A DNA stretch of 64,000 bases from Saprospiraceae bacterium (lineage in GTDB: Bacteria; Bacteroidota; Bacteroidia; Chitinophagales; Saprospiraceae), in NCBI GenBank assembly GCA_020631355.1, contig JAHDHL010000008.1, forward strand, positions 1 through 64,000. The letters are read 5' to 3'. Each line of letters opens with the position of its first letter. The stretch's first letter is position 1. Of the stretch, positions 7,948-17,606 are shown piece by piece. The translations under genes were made by a program, and so were the position numbers. The notes below the pieces were generated by a model. It was given only the letters and a program-made list of their open reading frames with translations, was not told the origin of the DNA and did no database searches.

Positions 7948-9225
7948 TTAACGAAAGTCAAAGAAAGAACGGGTACAGGCATAGATGGTGTTATCCTTAA
8001 CGACAAAATCAAAGAAAATAGTTTCATTCATTGGATAATCCAAGGACCAAGTCCCTCCCTCATCCGTAGAACGATGAACCCCGTGATTGTTACTGGCCAT
8101 ATAGGTTCCGTCCTGATAGGATACTTCATAGATATATGAATTTTCCTTGGGGGAATAAGGGATATCGTACCAAGTCTTTCCCCAATCATCGGAAATGAAT
8201 AATCCATTATAGATATACATCCCAATGATTCTACCATTGATGATGGCTGTGTTGTGTAAGGCTCCTTGGTCATGTATCTTATTCCAATTTTCCCCTTGGT
8301 CTGCCGAAAGGAAAATTCCGCCTGTACTACCTGCAACGATTGTATCTCCTGTTAGATTCAGACTGATGACCTGCTCGCCATCAAAGACCTTTTTCCAAGG
8401 AGAGGGCCCTGATGTGGATTTATAAATACCATTATCCCCACCGACTAATATATCCTGTCCGATTTTAATCACGGTCATGGTTCGGGGTTCGGGAACTTGG
8501 AGCGATTGCCAATCTTTTCCCTCATTGCTTGTAAAATAAATTCCATGTTGGAAAACACTGGCATAAATTTCCTTTTCATCAATCCAGAGGGCATTGATTT
8601 TTTGATGGGGTAAATCACCACTGATATTTTTCCACTGATAATTATTTTTTTGAAGAAAAATACCATCATAATCCGTAGCCAGAATTAATTGGTCCTGATA
8701 AATATCTATGAATGATGCAGGAATACTAGTGGGTAAATTGTTCTTTTCTAATTGCCAAGTCAGGCCCTGGTCCTTTGATGAAAATATTATTCCTCGTCTC
8801 GTATTTTCTATTGGTATAAGAACGGGGTCATTGGGATGGATTTCAATAGGTATGTATAATCGTTCCAAAGGCGCGTTCTCCTCTTTTCTAAAATACAGGA
8901 AATCATTCTTAAAAACGACTTGTTCCGATAGTTGGGGTAAGTCGCCTGACCAATCCAACATGATACTAAATGCCTTATAATTCAGACATGCTGGTAATTT
9001 TTGGGTGGAATCCGCAATGATGAGTGTAGTATTATATAATTGAATAAAAGTCCGGATTTCATTCTCATCATATTCGGTAAGGATAACTTCCTGTATTTTT
9101 TCATTATAAAAAGAACAGAATGTTTCTAAGTCCATACGTTCTGGTTCCTTATTTATTTCAGGAGGACAATGGGAAAGAGATGAAACAAAAAGGAGATAAA
9201 ATAATAGATGAAAGAAATATTGCAT
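7948..9225 (-). CDS. BNR/Asp-box repeat lipoprotein (beta-propeller)
   Basis: A 425-residue putative lipoprotein with lipobox SLSHC (Cys20). Five Asp-box motifs (SxDxGxTW type) are seen at residues 150-157 (SKDQGLTW), 233-239, 307-314 (SADQGENW), 345-352 (SDDWGKTW) and 386-393 (STDEGGTW). These are diagnostic of BNR beta-propellers found in sialidases and photosystem II stability-factor/Vps10-like proteins. The FRIP motif and Arg triad of true sialidases are not visible, so a binding or scaffold role is as likely as catalysis. It sits 13 bp downstream of the hybrid sensor kinase and 3 bp upstream of the glycoside-hydrolase-like gene. Confidence 0.85.
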   Translation of the reverse strand: MQYFFHLLFYLLFVSSLSHCPPEINKEPERMDLETFCSFYNEKIQEVILTEYDENEIRTFIQLYNTTLIIADSTQKLPACLNYKAFSIMLDWSGDLPQLSEQVVFKNDFLYFRKEENAPLERLYIPIEIHPNDPVLIPIENTRRGIIFSSKDQGLTWQLEKNNLPTSIPASFIDIYQDQLILATDYDGIFLQKNNYQWKNISGDLPHQKINALWIDEKEIYASVFQHGIYFTSNEGKDWQSLQVPEPRTMTVIKIGQDILVGGDNGIYKSTSGPSPWKKVFDGEQVISLNLTGDTIVAGSTGGIFLSADQGENWNKIHDQGALHNTAIINGRIIGMYIYNGLFISDDWGKTWYDIPYSPKENSYIYEVSYQDGTYMASNNHGVHRSTDEGGTWSLDYPMNETIFFDFVVKDNTIYACTRSFFDFR

Positions 9226-9238
9226 GGAGGAAAATCAT

Positions 9239-12200
9239 TTATGAAATTCTTTTGATATCCTTTGGTAGGATACCATATTTTTCCTTGAACACCCGAGCAA
9301 AATAACTCTGATGTTTGAAACCTGTTTTTTCTGTTACCTCAAGGACGGTAAATTGGTCGTCTTTTAATAACTGGTGTGCCTTTTCTAATCTGAAATTACG
9401 GAGATATTCTCCGACGGATTGTTGGCTCAATGCTTTTATTTTGCGATGGAGTTGAGAACGGCTGAGTTTGAGTTTTTCACTTAACTCATTAACACCGAAT
9501 TGATCATTTTCCAGATTGTTTTCAAAAATCTGATGGACCCTATTCAGGAAAATCTGGTCATAATCAGAAAATATTTTTTCCTTTTTTATCGATGTTTCTC
9601 CCTTGGTATATTTTTCAATCAGCGTTCTTCTGATTTCAATGAGTTTTTCTATCCTGATGATTAATTCTTCCGTATTGAAAGGTTTGGACATATAGGCATC
9701 AGCTCCGTATTTTAATCCCCTTAATTTACTTTCGATACTCGTCTTTGCCGTAAGGAGGATAATCGGAATGTGGGAGGTTAGTTCGTTGGTTTTGATTTCC
9801 TCACAAACTTCGTAACCATTTTTTTCTGGCATCATCAAATCGGAAATAATAATATCGGGTAATTTTTCCTTTGCCAGTTGGATGCCTTTGTTTCCATTGG
9901 GTGCTTCAATGATTTCGTATCGTTGGGGTAATGATTGGCTGATGAAAGCCCGTAATTCGTCATTGTCCTCAATGATAAGGACAACTTCGTCACTTTGTTG
10001 GACAATGGAATAAGATGTAGTGTTTTCCGGTGATTGCTGCTCTTTCGTAGAATGAAAAGCAATCTGCTCTTGGGATGATAATTCCGGCTGTTTTTCGTAT
10101 TCTATCGGGAATGTGATAGTAAATGTACTTCCTTCTCCAACAATACTTTCCACTTCGATTTTCCCATTCATCAATTCGGTAAGTTCCTTGGTCAGTGCCA
10201 GGCCGATACCTGTTCCCTCATTCTTTCTGGTAGAGCTTCCATCCACTTGGTAAAAGCGGTCGAATATATAGGGAATGGCATCTTTGGGAATACCCTCGCC
10301 ATTATCCTTTACTTGGATTTGCAACTGGTTTTGTAGCGGAAGAATACTGACCAATACTTGGCTATTATTGGGTGTATATTTAATAGCATTGGAAATGAGA
10401 TTGTAAATGATTTTCTCAATTTTCCTTTTATCAAAATTATAGGCTTCAATCTTGAGTGGAGCGTTCAGTTGGAGTTGGGTATTTTTCTTTTCTGCCAGTG
10501 GGGCAAAGGACTGAATAATAGGATGAACAGCATCAAGGATATTGCCATGATGAAGTTCTACTTTCATCTTATTGTGTTCGAGTTTGGATAAATCCAATAA
10601 TTGGTTGACGAGATTCAGAAGATGACTGCTATTCTTTTCAACCAACTGTAATTTTTTCTTTTGTTCGTTGTTCTGATTGTCCTTTAGTAATTGCCTGATA
10701 GGTTCAATGATGAGTGTCAGTGGTGTTCTGAATTCATGTGTGATATTGGAAAAGAATTCTGATTTGACCTGGTCTAATTCCTGTAATCTTTTGGCTTCAC
10801 TTTGTTCGAATGCAAGGTCATTCTTCAATTTGAATCGTTGGGTTTGGAATTTATAAATCCCAAATATTCCTCCTAGGAATAATATACCATAAATAATGTG
10901 TGACCCGGTAGAATTCCACCAAGGAGGATGTATGATGATTTTTAATTCAATAGGATTTTCCAGCCATTCCTTTTGGTTGGATTTTCCATAAAGTCTGAAT
11001 GTATATTGTCCTGGGTTCAGATTGTAATTCACCCTATGGTCATGTGTGATATTCCAGCGGGTATCTGCATTTTCCAATTTGTACTTGAAACTGTTCTTAT
11101 CAGGAGCAGTAAAATCCATGACAGCAAATTCAAGTGAAATCATGTTTTGGTCATGTCGTAATTCGATTTGTTGGGTTTGGTGAATGGGTTGGGAAAGTAT
11201 TTTTATTGGATGATGAACCGTGATTACCTCATTGTTGATTTTTAATTGGGTAATATTAATGGACGGATTTGTTTTGTTATTTTGTACTTCATTGGGATAG
11301 AAACTATTCAGCCCGTTAATACCTCCGAAATTCAATCGGCCATTTTTTCCTTTTGCAAAGGCATTCGTATTGAATTCGTTGTCCTGTAAGCCATCACTGA
11401 TTCTGTAATTCACAGTAGAGAAATCATTGAGGTCGAAAGCACAGATGCCATTATTGGTGCTGAGCCATAATTTATCATTCCCCTCAGGTAGGATACCATA
11501 AATAACATCATTGGGTAGACCATCCTTGGTGGAAAAATAATCGAATGTATTATTCTTTTTATCCAACCTGTGAAGTCCTCCGTTCTTGGTTCCTATCCAG
11601 ATGAATTGTTCGGGATATTTAGGGTCATCCATGACCGATAGAATATAATTGGAACGAAGGGATTGCTTATTGTTTCCTTTCTTATAATATTCGAATTCAG
11701 GTTGTGTGGATATGTTTTTAACATGTATTAATCCTTGTTGCGATAAGCACCAAACATCCCCTTTGTAATCCTCATAAATACTATTGAAAAAGAAATATTG
11801 ATCATCGCCTTTCAGCTTGTCGAATAAATCAAAAAGCTGACTATTTTTATCGCCAAGATGATATTTTATAAGGTAGCGATTCTGGTCAATCAGATAAACG
11901 ATGTCATCTGTTTTAGATGGCTGGGCAAATCCGGTAAAGGCCCCATCTGACAAGGAATGGATTTCTTTGATATTAAAATCTTTATCACATTCTGCAAGGA
12001 TGGCTACCGAGTTCATGAAAATGGATTGGCTGAATAAGAGAAAACGTTCAGGGTCCAGCTCGAATATTTTCTTGATTCGTTTATATTTTTGTATATACTG
12101 ATTAATATTTCTTTGAGCCGATTCATGGTTCCTACCATCATCAAGAATCGTAATGGCTTTTGTGTTATAAATGTGTTTGTAAAAAATCCTTTGATAACTA

Positions 12201-13312
12201 TCCTCATATATGGACACGATACTTGTTCCTTTCACGCTGCTATTGAAAGCTTCCGATAAGGGATTGTATTTGTAAAGTCCATAACCATTCATCCCGAACC
12301 AGTAGGTTCCGGTTTCATCCTTTAGAAAACTGGATAAGCTTCCTTTTTCGAAGTCATGTATTTTGACAGGATTGAATACACCATTGATAATTTCTTCTTT
12401 TTGGATGGTGTAGAGATCTTGGTTTCTTTGTGATAACCAAATACGATTCTTGTCGTCCATGAAGATAGCTCCGGCTTTTCGTGAGGAATATTCCAAATCA
12501 GGGAAAAGCGAATATGATACAGCATTTGTCTGACCATCCCAAAATGTAAAGTATTCGTTCCGTCCAAGGATATATTGGTTTGGAGCAATTTCAAGAATGG
12601 ATGAACAACCACTTCCGGAAGATACATCAGGAATGACAATTTCCTCTATATCATCCTTGATTTCATAAAGACCTCGAGTCGTACCTATCAGGATACGATG
12701 GTCACTGGATTCATACATGGCCATGACCCCATTGTTGTCCTCATTACTTTTTTGGGGTATGGGAAAGAATTCCATTTGTACATATGGAGTTAGATCGTGA
12801 CTTTCTAGTACTTTGGGTAGATTGATGTCCAGCCGATAGACTCCGGTAGAATTACCGCCTAACCAAATTCGTCCTGAATGGTCAATGAGAATATTATTCA
12901 TCCAGTCCCGCTTATTGGGAAACTTCCCTCCGATAGGCCTTCTGAAATGATAGAACTGATCCTTTTCCGGGTCGTACATGTTCAGTCCGTTATTTTGGGA
13001 ACTGATCCATAGCCTACCTTCCTTATCTTCTGCTATTTCTGTTAATACGTTTCCTGAGATGGAATAAGGGTCGTCAATTTCATTCCGATAAACTTTGAAG
13101 TTATGTCCGTCATACCGATTCAGTCCATCTTTGGTAGCAAACCATAAGTATCCATCCTTGGATTGGTGGATATCGAAAATCATTCCTTGGGACAAACCAT
13201 CATTGGGAGTGATGTTCTCAAAGGGGAGTTGCTGGGAGTAGGCATTAGTAACCCAAAGGAATAACATTCCTAGGTTTAAAAGTACAGTCCGCCAGTGTTT
13301 GTATTGTCGCAA
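9239..13312 (-). CDS. Hybrid two-component system sensor kinase/response regulator (HTCS)
   Basis: A 1357-residue one-protein signalling system of Bacteroidota. Order: signal peptide (1-27); periplasmic beta-propeller sensor of Reg_prop repeats (about 30-700; GLSQGMIFDIHQSKDGYLWFATKDG is the first); Y_Y_Y domain (735-795); membrane segment (800-822); HisKA with phospho-acceptor His859 in ITHEFRTPL; HATPase with N and G boxes (NLISNAIKYTP, DNGEGIP, GTGIGLALTKEL); receiver domain with Asp1158 in ISDLMMPEKNG; C-terminal AraC-type HTH (1255-1357). HTCSs usually sense a glycan fragment and activate a utilisation locus. Start: TTG at 13312, fixed by an in-frame stop four codons upstream and by the signal peptide. 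A TATCTTTG box lies 26 bp upstream. Confidence 0.95.
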   Translation of the reverse strand: MRQYKHWRTVLLNLGMLFLWVTNAYSQQLPFENITPNDGLSQGMIFDIHQSKDGYLWFATKDGLNRYDGHNFKVYRNEIDDPYSISGNVLTEIAEDKEGRLWISSQNNGLNMYDPEKDQFYHFRRPIGGKFPNKRDWMNNILIDHSGRIWLGGNSTGVYRLDINLPKVLESHDLTPYVQMEFFPIPQKSNEDNNGVMAMYESSDHRILIGTTRGLYEIKDDIEEIVIPDVSSGSGCSSILEIAPNQYILGRNEYFTFWDGQTNAVSYSLFPDLEYSSRKAGAIFMDDKNRIWLSQRNQDLYTIQKEEIINGVFNPVKIHDFEKGSLSSFLKDETGTYWFGMNGYGLYKYNPLSEAFNSSVKGTSIVSIYEDSYQRIFYKHIYNTKAITILDDGRNHESAQRNINQYIQKYKRIKKIFELDPERFLLFSQSIFMNSVAILAECDKDFNIKEIHSLSDGAFTGFAQPSKTDDIVYLIDQNRYLIKYHLGDKNSQLFDLFDKLKGDDQYFFFNSIYEDYKGDVWCLSQQGLIHVKNISTQPEFEYYKKGNNKQSLRSNYILSVMDDPKYPEQFIWIGTKNGGLHRLDKKNNTFDYFSTKDGLPNDVIYGILPEGNDKLWLSTNNGICAFDLNDFSTVNYRISDGLQDNEFNTNAFAKGKNGRLNFGGINGLNSFYPNEVQNNKTNPSINITQLKINNEVITVHHPIKILSQPIHQTQQIELRHDQNMISLEFAVMDFTAPDKNSFKYKLENADTRWNITHDHRVNYNLNPGQYTFRLYGKSNQKEWLENPIELKIIIHPPWWNSTGSHIIYGILFLGGIFGIYKFQTQRFKLKNDLAFEQSEAKRLQELDQVKSEFFSNITHEFRTPLTLIIEPIRQLLKDNQNNEQKKKLQLVEKNSSHLLNLVNQLLDLSKLEHNKMKVELHHGNILDAVHPIIQSFAPLAEKKNTQLQLNAPLKIEAYNFDKRKIEKIIYNLISNAIKYTPNNSQVLVSILPLQNQLQIQVKDNGEGIPKDAIPYIFDRFYQVDGSSTRKNEGTGIGLALTKELTELMNGKIEVESIVGEGSTFTITFPIEYEKQPELSSQEQIAFHSTKEQQSPENTTSYSIVQQSDEVVLIIEDNDELRAFISQSLPQRYEIIEAPNGNKGIQLAKEKLPDIIISDLMMPEKNGYEVCEEIKTNELTSHIPIILLTAKTSIESKLRGLKYGADAYMSKPFNTEELIIRIEKLIEIRRTLIEKYTKGETSIKKEKIFSDYDQIFLNRVHQIFENNLENDQFGVNELSEKLKLSRSQLHRKIKALSQQSVGEYLRNFRLEKAHQLLKDDQFTVLEVTEKTGFKHQSYFARVFKEKYGILPKDIKRIS

Positions 13313-13337
13313 GTTATTTCCAAACTACTTATGTAGC

Positions 13338-13345
13338 CAAAGATA
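13338..13345 (-). promoter_or_regulatory. Candidate -7 box of the HTCS operon
   Basis: TATCTTTG on the minus strand matches the Bacteroidota TAnnTTTG box exactly, 26 bp before the TTG start. A TTG lies only 12 nt further up, closer than the usual 17-21, so the -33 element is uncertain. Confidence 0.4.
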
Positions 13346-13441
13346 ATAAAGCGGTGACAATTTTTATCATAAAGGACTCCTCCCTCCAAATTAGGAGAGA
13401 GGATAAGTAAAGTGCTATAACTATGGTATAAGGTGTTTGGT

Positions 13442-14152
13442 CTATCTGACAAAAGCCCTTGCTGTGGGACAGGGTGGTATTCCTCCCGGGTCATAGAATA
13501 TGGTGCCATTGAATAATCTTGATACGAATGTGAGTCCGAATGGATATGACTTCCCGACACCTCCTGTTACCGTGATATTGCCATCACTGGCAAGAAAATC
13601 CGTAGTGGTGACGCCATCAGTGTAACTGGTTCCTCCACCAAAGTCATTGGTGACATAAAAGCCATAGGTCTGACCTGCGGGTATGGTTACATCCACAGTA
13701 ATGGGTATGGGAGTGGGTTGGTTATTTCCTGCGGAGGTAATACCCGTAGCGGTCCCCAAGAGTGTCCATGCTCCCGCATTGTTTTCTGATCCGATGAAAG
13801 AACCTGCCTTGTAATAGATTTCATAGTTGGCAGTCGTTCCTGCATAGGTATTGACATCAAAACATCGGATAATGACTTCATTGGTAGCAGCAACATCAAA
13901 CATACATCCTCGTTGTCCATTATTGGAATTGTAAGGCGTAGCCAAGTTACTCGCAGCTGGACAGGCCATCACTTTTTCTTCTGATGCTGATATGTCGGGA
14001 CTTATTTTGAATGAATAGGAATCATCCTTGAAAGTTAGGGTTTCTTGGATGATTGGTTCTTCGATTGTTTCAGGGATGGATGAGAATGGGATATAGTGGA
14101 ATAGGGATGCCATCAATAGGCCCAATACTGCGAATGGATATTGTAATTTCAT
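13442..14152 (-). CDS. Secreted hypothetical protein with a beta-rich domain
   Basis: About 236 residues. Reading starts at ATG 14152 (MKLQYPFAVLGL); an upstream TTG at 14173 is less likely. After a hydrophobic N-terminus comes a low-complexity acidic linker, then a beta-sandwich-like domain rich in Gly/Thr with GCMFDVAATNEVIIRCFDV and IPAGQTYGFYVTNDFGGG. This pattern recurs in secreted proteins of marine Bacteroidota, where it is usually one module of larger T9SS cargo. Here it is alone and ends PCPTARAFVR without a recognisable sorting domain, so it may be a truncated relative. Function unknown. Confidence 0.7.
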   Translation of the reverse strand: MKLQYPFAVLGLLMASLFHYIPFSSIPETIEEPIIQETLTFKDDSYSFKISPDISASEEKVMACPAASNLATPYNSNNGQRGCMFDVAATNEVIIRCFDVNTYAGTTANYEIYYKAGSFIGSENNAGAWTLLGTATGITSAGNNQPTPIPITVDVTIPAGQTYGFYVTNDFGGGTSYTDGVTTTDFLASDGNITVTGGVGKSYPFGLTFVSRLFNGTIFYDPGGIPPCPTARAFVR

Positions 14153-14177
14153 TTGAATGGAGTATTGTGCCAAGGAA

Positions 14178-14226
14178 ATGGGGATTCAAAATCCCATACC
14201 CCCGTCTCTTTTGACCGGGGCATGGG
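14178..14226 (-). terminator. Possible terminator after the acyltransferase gene
   Basis: CCCATACCCCCGTC (14193-14206) pairs with GACCGGGGCATGGG (14213-14226) with two mismatches. On the minus strand the hairpin is followed by ATTTTG. It lies in the 261-bp gap between the acyltransferase stop and the next start. The rest of the gap (about 14227-14413) shows nothing clear. Confidence 0.4.
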
Positions 14227-14413
14227 GCGATTTACACTTGGCAGTTTGTGAAATTAAATATTTAAGAACTGATGCAAATATCAGAGAGAGCGCAACTTGG
14301 GAAAGGATGAAATGTTGTATCGTCCATATCAATTTTGTTGCATTTTGATATGAATGTTGCATTATGCATGAATATTGGGGCATTATGTAGGGGAAATCGG
14401 GAAGTCAAGGATG

Positions 14414-15541
14414 TCAGATCATCCTCCAGAATGAGTCAAGTGCCGTCTGTTTTTTGAATTGTAGGAACCTATTGCAGATAAAATAGAGTATGACAAGACC
14501 CAGAAACCACATCAAATACATCATACCTGCTGATGTACCTCCTCGGAATCCTAATCCCATGATAGCATAAAGATAAAGATGTAGGATATAGAAAAACATG
14601 GCTGTCTGTCCAAATACCCTAATGGGTTCCAACCAATTGGCATTTTGGATTAGGGTGAATAACGCTAGGAAAATGAGATTGATACCACAGGTAATCAGTG
14701 CGAATGTAATACTGGGAGGATATTTGATAAGCGTAAAGAATGAAATCCAACCCTCATATGAATCCTTTTGGAAATTACCGAATTCCAAATAACGCAATAA
14801 GAGAAACAAACCAATGAATGATAATCCGGTTATCAGTGATATTTTCCAGAACGAATTGTTTTTCTTACCAAGTAATTGGGCCCAGAATATACCGAATGTG
14901 GTAATGCCCAACCACGGAATGACGGGATAGATGACAAAGGCACCATCAGACATTCCGGGTACGATGATGAAATGTTCCAAGGGGTGGAACGCTTCACTGG
15001 GATTGGAGTATTCGATATAAAAGAATGACCCTGCAAAGAATATCAAGGTCAATGCAAGTAATTGCCAGTGTTTGAGTCGCCAGAGGAAAGCAGCAAGTAT
15101 CATGCACATGCCCAATCCGTAGAGTACGGTGGATGGAATGAGGAACCCTCCGGTATATGAGCCGGGCATGCCCGGTCCGGATTGTTCCACTGTGCTGAAT
15201 GCTGTCCCCAGAATCCAGGCAGGGAATTCGAGGAAGAACATGAATAATAGAATGAGACCACCACGCTTGAAAAAGTAGTTCCTGATTTTGGAAGTTGTCC
15301 ATTGGGATTCCATCCTTTTTTGTGCAAAGAGATAGACACTCATTCCCATGAGGAAAAAGAACCCGGGAGCACACAGATGACTGATGAAACGAGTAAACCA
15401 CCAAGTGAGGTCAGGATAGGTATTGAAATCAATACCCCAAATTTCAGTAAAGTGAACCCTCGCTATCATGGCACTGGCATGATCGATGGCCATGAATACC
15501 ATGATAAGCCCCCTAAGTAGGTCTATTTGTCCTGCTCTCAT
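14414..15541 (-). CDS. HGSNAT/DUF1624-like integral membrane acyltransferase
   Basis: A 375-residue membrane protein with about ten hydrophobic segments. The N-terminus IDLLRGLIMVFMAIDHA is the signature of the heparan-alpha-glucosaminide N-acetyltransferase catalytic domain (DUF1624/YeiB relatives), in which the His of IDH takes part in transmembrane acetyl transfer. The PGFFFLMGMSVYLFAQKR segment is also typical. The donor and acceptor are unknown here. Its ATG overlaps the stop of the SRPBCC gene by 4 bp (ATGA), so the two are translationally coupled. Confidence 0.85.
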   Translation of the reverse strand: MRAGQIDLLRGLIMVFMAIDHASAMIARVHFTEIWGIDFNTYPDLTWWFTRFISHLCAPGFFFLMGMSVYLFAQKRMESQWTTSKIRNYFFKRGGLILLFMFFLEFPAWILGTAFSTVEQSGPGMPGSYTGGFLIPSTVLYGLGMCMILAAFLWRLKHWQLLALTLIFFAGSFFYIEYSNPSEAFHPLEHFIIVPGMSDGAFVIYPVIPWLGITTFGIFWAQLLGKKNNSFWKISLITGLSFIGLFLLLRYLEFGNFQKDSYEGWISFFTLIKYPPSITFALITCGINLIFLALFTLIQNANWLEPIRVFGQTAMFFYILHLYLYAIMGLGFRGGTSAGMMYLMWFLGLVILYFICNRFLQFKKQTALDSFWRMI

Positions 15542-15987
15542 GCAGGTTGTCTTTCACAGAAATCCTTGAATTGATCCATCCATTTCTGTACTTGCTTCTT
15601 GAACATTCCCGGTATTATCTTGACCATTATCCTGATAATGAAACCCCTGAATTCCGTGTAGTGCACCTCCGCATCGTATCGGGTCTTATCCCCTAGGTCC
15701 GTAAAGGTATTCAACATGGTATTCGTTACATGTTCATGGTAATATTGCCCCTTGAAACGATCGGGTAAATCATTTTCCAGAATAGTCTCTATGAGTTCCA
15801 TTCTTTGTTTCTTCTTTCCCATAAGGTAAACGAGCTTGGATTTGGAACCAATGGCCTCAGGTTCACCCTCCAGGGGTTGGAAACTATAGAATCCGTCCTG
15901 CCATTCCTTGAGATTCTCAGGATTGTTGAATAGTTCTACGACTCGTTTCCTAGGTAAATTAATGGTAACGGAACACTTGAATTTCAT
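15538..15987 (-). CDS. SRPBCC-family protein
   Basis: About 149 residues with the START/SRPBCC ligand-binding fold: N-terminal strand MKFKCSVTINLPRKRVVELFNNPENLKEW, the polyketide cyclase/dehydrase-type opening with a helix carrying the N-P-E-N-L-K-E-W motif, and a long C-terminal helix (KKQVQKWMDQFKDFC). The start is ATG 15987; the TTG at 16011 lies in a less plausible leader. It probably binds a small hydrophobic molecule. It is translationally coupled to the membrane acyltransferase downstream, but a joint role is only an inference. Confidence 0.85.
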   Translation of the reverse strand: MKFKCSVTINLPRKRVVELFNNPENLKEWQDGFYSFQPLEGEPEAIGSKSKLVYLMGKKKQRMELIETILENDLPDRFKGQYYHEHVTNTMLNTFTDLGDKTRYDAEVHYTEFRGFIIRIMVKIIPGMFKKQVQKWMDQFKDFCERQPA

Positions 15988-16060
15988 GAGTAAGGATTTA
16001 GGATACAACAAGTTATTAAAATTACTTGATGTACGGTATCTCGATACCTGCTAAATTCAG

Positions 16061-16097
16061 AATAAAAAAAGCCAATAACATAATGATGCTACTGGCT
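16061..16097 (-). terminator. Rho-independent terminator of the PLP-enzyme gene
   Basis: On the minus strand AGCCAGTAGCAT (16097-16086) pairs along 12 bp, with two G-U pairs, with ATGTTATTGGCT (16081-16070), has a 4-nt loop and runs into T7ATT. It lies 45 bp after the stop at 16142. Confidence 0.85.
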
Positions 16098-16141
16098 CCT
16101 TGTCTAATTGTTTGAGTATAGTTGATGATAAGATATCGTTT

Positions 16142-17428
16142 CTACGCCATTTGGTAATTGACCTCGTGCTGACTGATTTTTACGGCGTCCAATGCTTGGG
16201 AAATATCCCACATGATATCCTCAGCATTCTCGACTCCTATGGAAATCCTGACCATCTTGTCCGTAACGCCCATTGCTAGTCTGGCTTTAGGATCCACGCC
16301 GATATGGGTCATGGATGCTGGGTGCTGTGCAAGGCTTTCCGTACTACCCAGACTCACTGCCATTTTGATGAGCTTAAGATGGTTGAGGAATTGGAAAGCT
16401 TCCTTTTCCCCTCCGACAATATCAAAGGAAATCATGGCTCCCGGAGAAGTGTACTGCCTCTTATACAGTTGGTATTCCGGTGTACCTTTCTTAAGTAGCC
16501 CCAGATAATATACCTTTTCTACTTTTTCGTGTCCATCAAGGAAGTCAGCTACTTGCTGTGCATTCCTCATTTGTTGTTCCATCCTGACCTTTAGTGTCTC
16601 AAGGCTGCGAAGCAACAACCAACAAGTATGTGGACTGGCCATATTCCCAAGGAAAGTCCTGAGTGTCTTGACCCTTTTCATTACTTCTGCATTGCCCAAT
16701 ACCGCACCGGCAATCAAATCACTATGGCCTCCGATATATTTGGTTGCAGAATAAATAACCAAGTCGGCACCATGTTCCAAGGGATGTGACCAAAGTGGCC
16801 CCATATAAGTATTGTCCACAGCCATTCTGACCTGTTGGTTCTCCTTGGTGAAGTGGTTGGCTACCTCCTTGCACATTTCAATATCAATGATGGCATTGGT
16901 AGGATTGGCAGGTGTTTCTAGGTAAATCATTGCCAATCGGTTGGCCCTACCGGTTGATTCTATCAATTGGATGATTTCCTCCTTGGAATGATTCGCATCA
17001 AAACCGATGGCATCCACTCCTATTTTTTGTAGGAAATGATGAATGAAATGGTCCGTACCTCCGTAAGTTGGAGAACTGTAAAGCAATAGGTCGCCGGGAT
17101 TCAGGAATTCCAGCAAGACCGTACTGATGGCAGACATGCCACTTTCGAATATGGCACAGTCATCCGATTTGTCCCAAAGACACAATCTATCCTCAAGGAT
17201 TTCAAGATTGGGATTGTTGAGACGACTGTAAATCAATCCCAATTCCTCGGTTTGTTGCTTTTCCCTGAGTCCATAGGCTACCTCAAAGAATGCCTTACCA
17301 TCTTCCGCCTTATTGAATACGAATGTGGATGTTTGGAAAATTGGTGGCTTGACAGCGCCTTCGGATAGTTCGGGCTTGTATCCGTAAGACATCATCAGAC
17401 TTTCTGGCTTATAATTATGAGCTTTCAT
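16142..17428 (-). CDS. Cys/Met metabolism PLP enzyme (methionine gamma-lyase/cystathionine synthase family)
   Basis: A 428-residue fold-type I PLP enzyme that handles sulfur amino acids by gamma-elimination or gamma-replacement. The PLP lysine is Lys230 in YSATKYIGGHSD. Other family marks are SRLNNPNLEILEDRL at about residue 70, the phosphate-binding ESGMSAIS, and MAVDNTYMGPLWSHPLEHGADL. SLGSTESLAQHPASMTH near residue 370 is the conserved substrate carboxylate region. Methionine gamma-lyase, cystathionine gamma-lyase and O-acetylhomoserine sulfhydrylase cannot be separated by eye. It is divergent from an Lrp/AsnC regulator, which fits amino-acid-responsive control of a degradative lyase. Confidence 0.9.
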   Translation of the reverse strand: MKAHNYKPESLMMSYGYKPELSEGAVKPPIFQTSTFVFNKAEDGKAFFEVAYGLREKQQTEELGLIYSRLNNPNLEILEDRLCLWDKSDDCAIFESGMSAISTVLLEFLNPGDLLLYSSPTYGGTDHFIHHFLQKIGVDAIGFDANHSKEEIIQLIESTGRANRLAMIYLETPANPTNAIIDIEMCKEVANHFTKENQQVRMAVDNTYMGPLWSHPLEHGADLVIYSATKYIGGHSDLIAGAVLGNAEVMKRVKTLRTFLGNMASPHTCWLLLRSLETLKVRMEQQMRNAQQVADFLDGHEKVEKVYYLGLLKKGTPEYQLYKRQYTSPGAMISFDIVGGEKEAFQFLNHLKLIKMAVSLGSTESLAQHPASMTHIGVDPKARLAMGVTDKMVRISIGVENAEDIMWDISQALDAVKISQHEVNYQMA

Positions 17429-17562
17429 AAGCTATATTATTAGTTTGATTTGGTAATGTTTGCTATGTCAAAATTACATGTGATTGGTATTTTATTCCAT
17501 TATAATGATGTTAATAAGAATATATTTCTTTGTAAATTTGATTTAAGTATTTTTATTTCTTT

Positions 17563-17590
17563 TTGGTTGTACCTTGATAAGGTATATTTA
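17563..17590 (+). promoter_or_regulatory. Candidate promoter of the Lrp gene
   Basis: TTG (17563-17565), 17 nt and TATATTTA (17583-17590, 7 of 8 match to TAnnTTTG) end 16 nt before the ATG. A perfect box TAAATTTG at 17533-17540 is an alternative with a longer leader. On the minus strand TAATTTTG (17476-17469) could serve the divergent PLP-enzyme gene. Confidence 0.4.
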
Positions 17591-17606
17591 GAAAAAAAAT
17601 CTAAGA

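Noticed and set aside
7948-9225. True sialidase
   Set aside because: Asp boxes are present but the FRIP motif and Arg triad are not seen; only a BNR propeller is supported.
13376-13405. Terminator-like repeat CTCCTCCCTCC/AGGAGAGAGGA
   Set aside because: The pairing is imperfect and no T-run follows on the minus strand, so it is too weak to list as a terminator.
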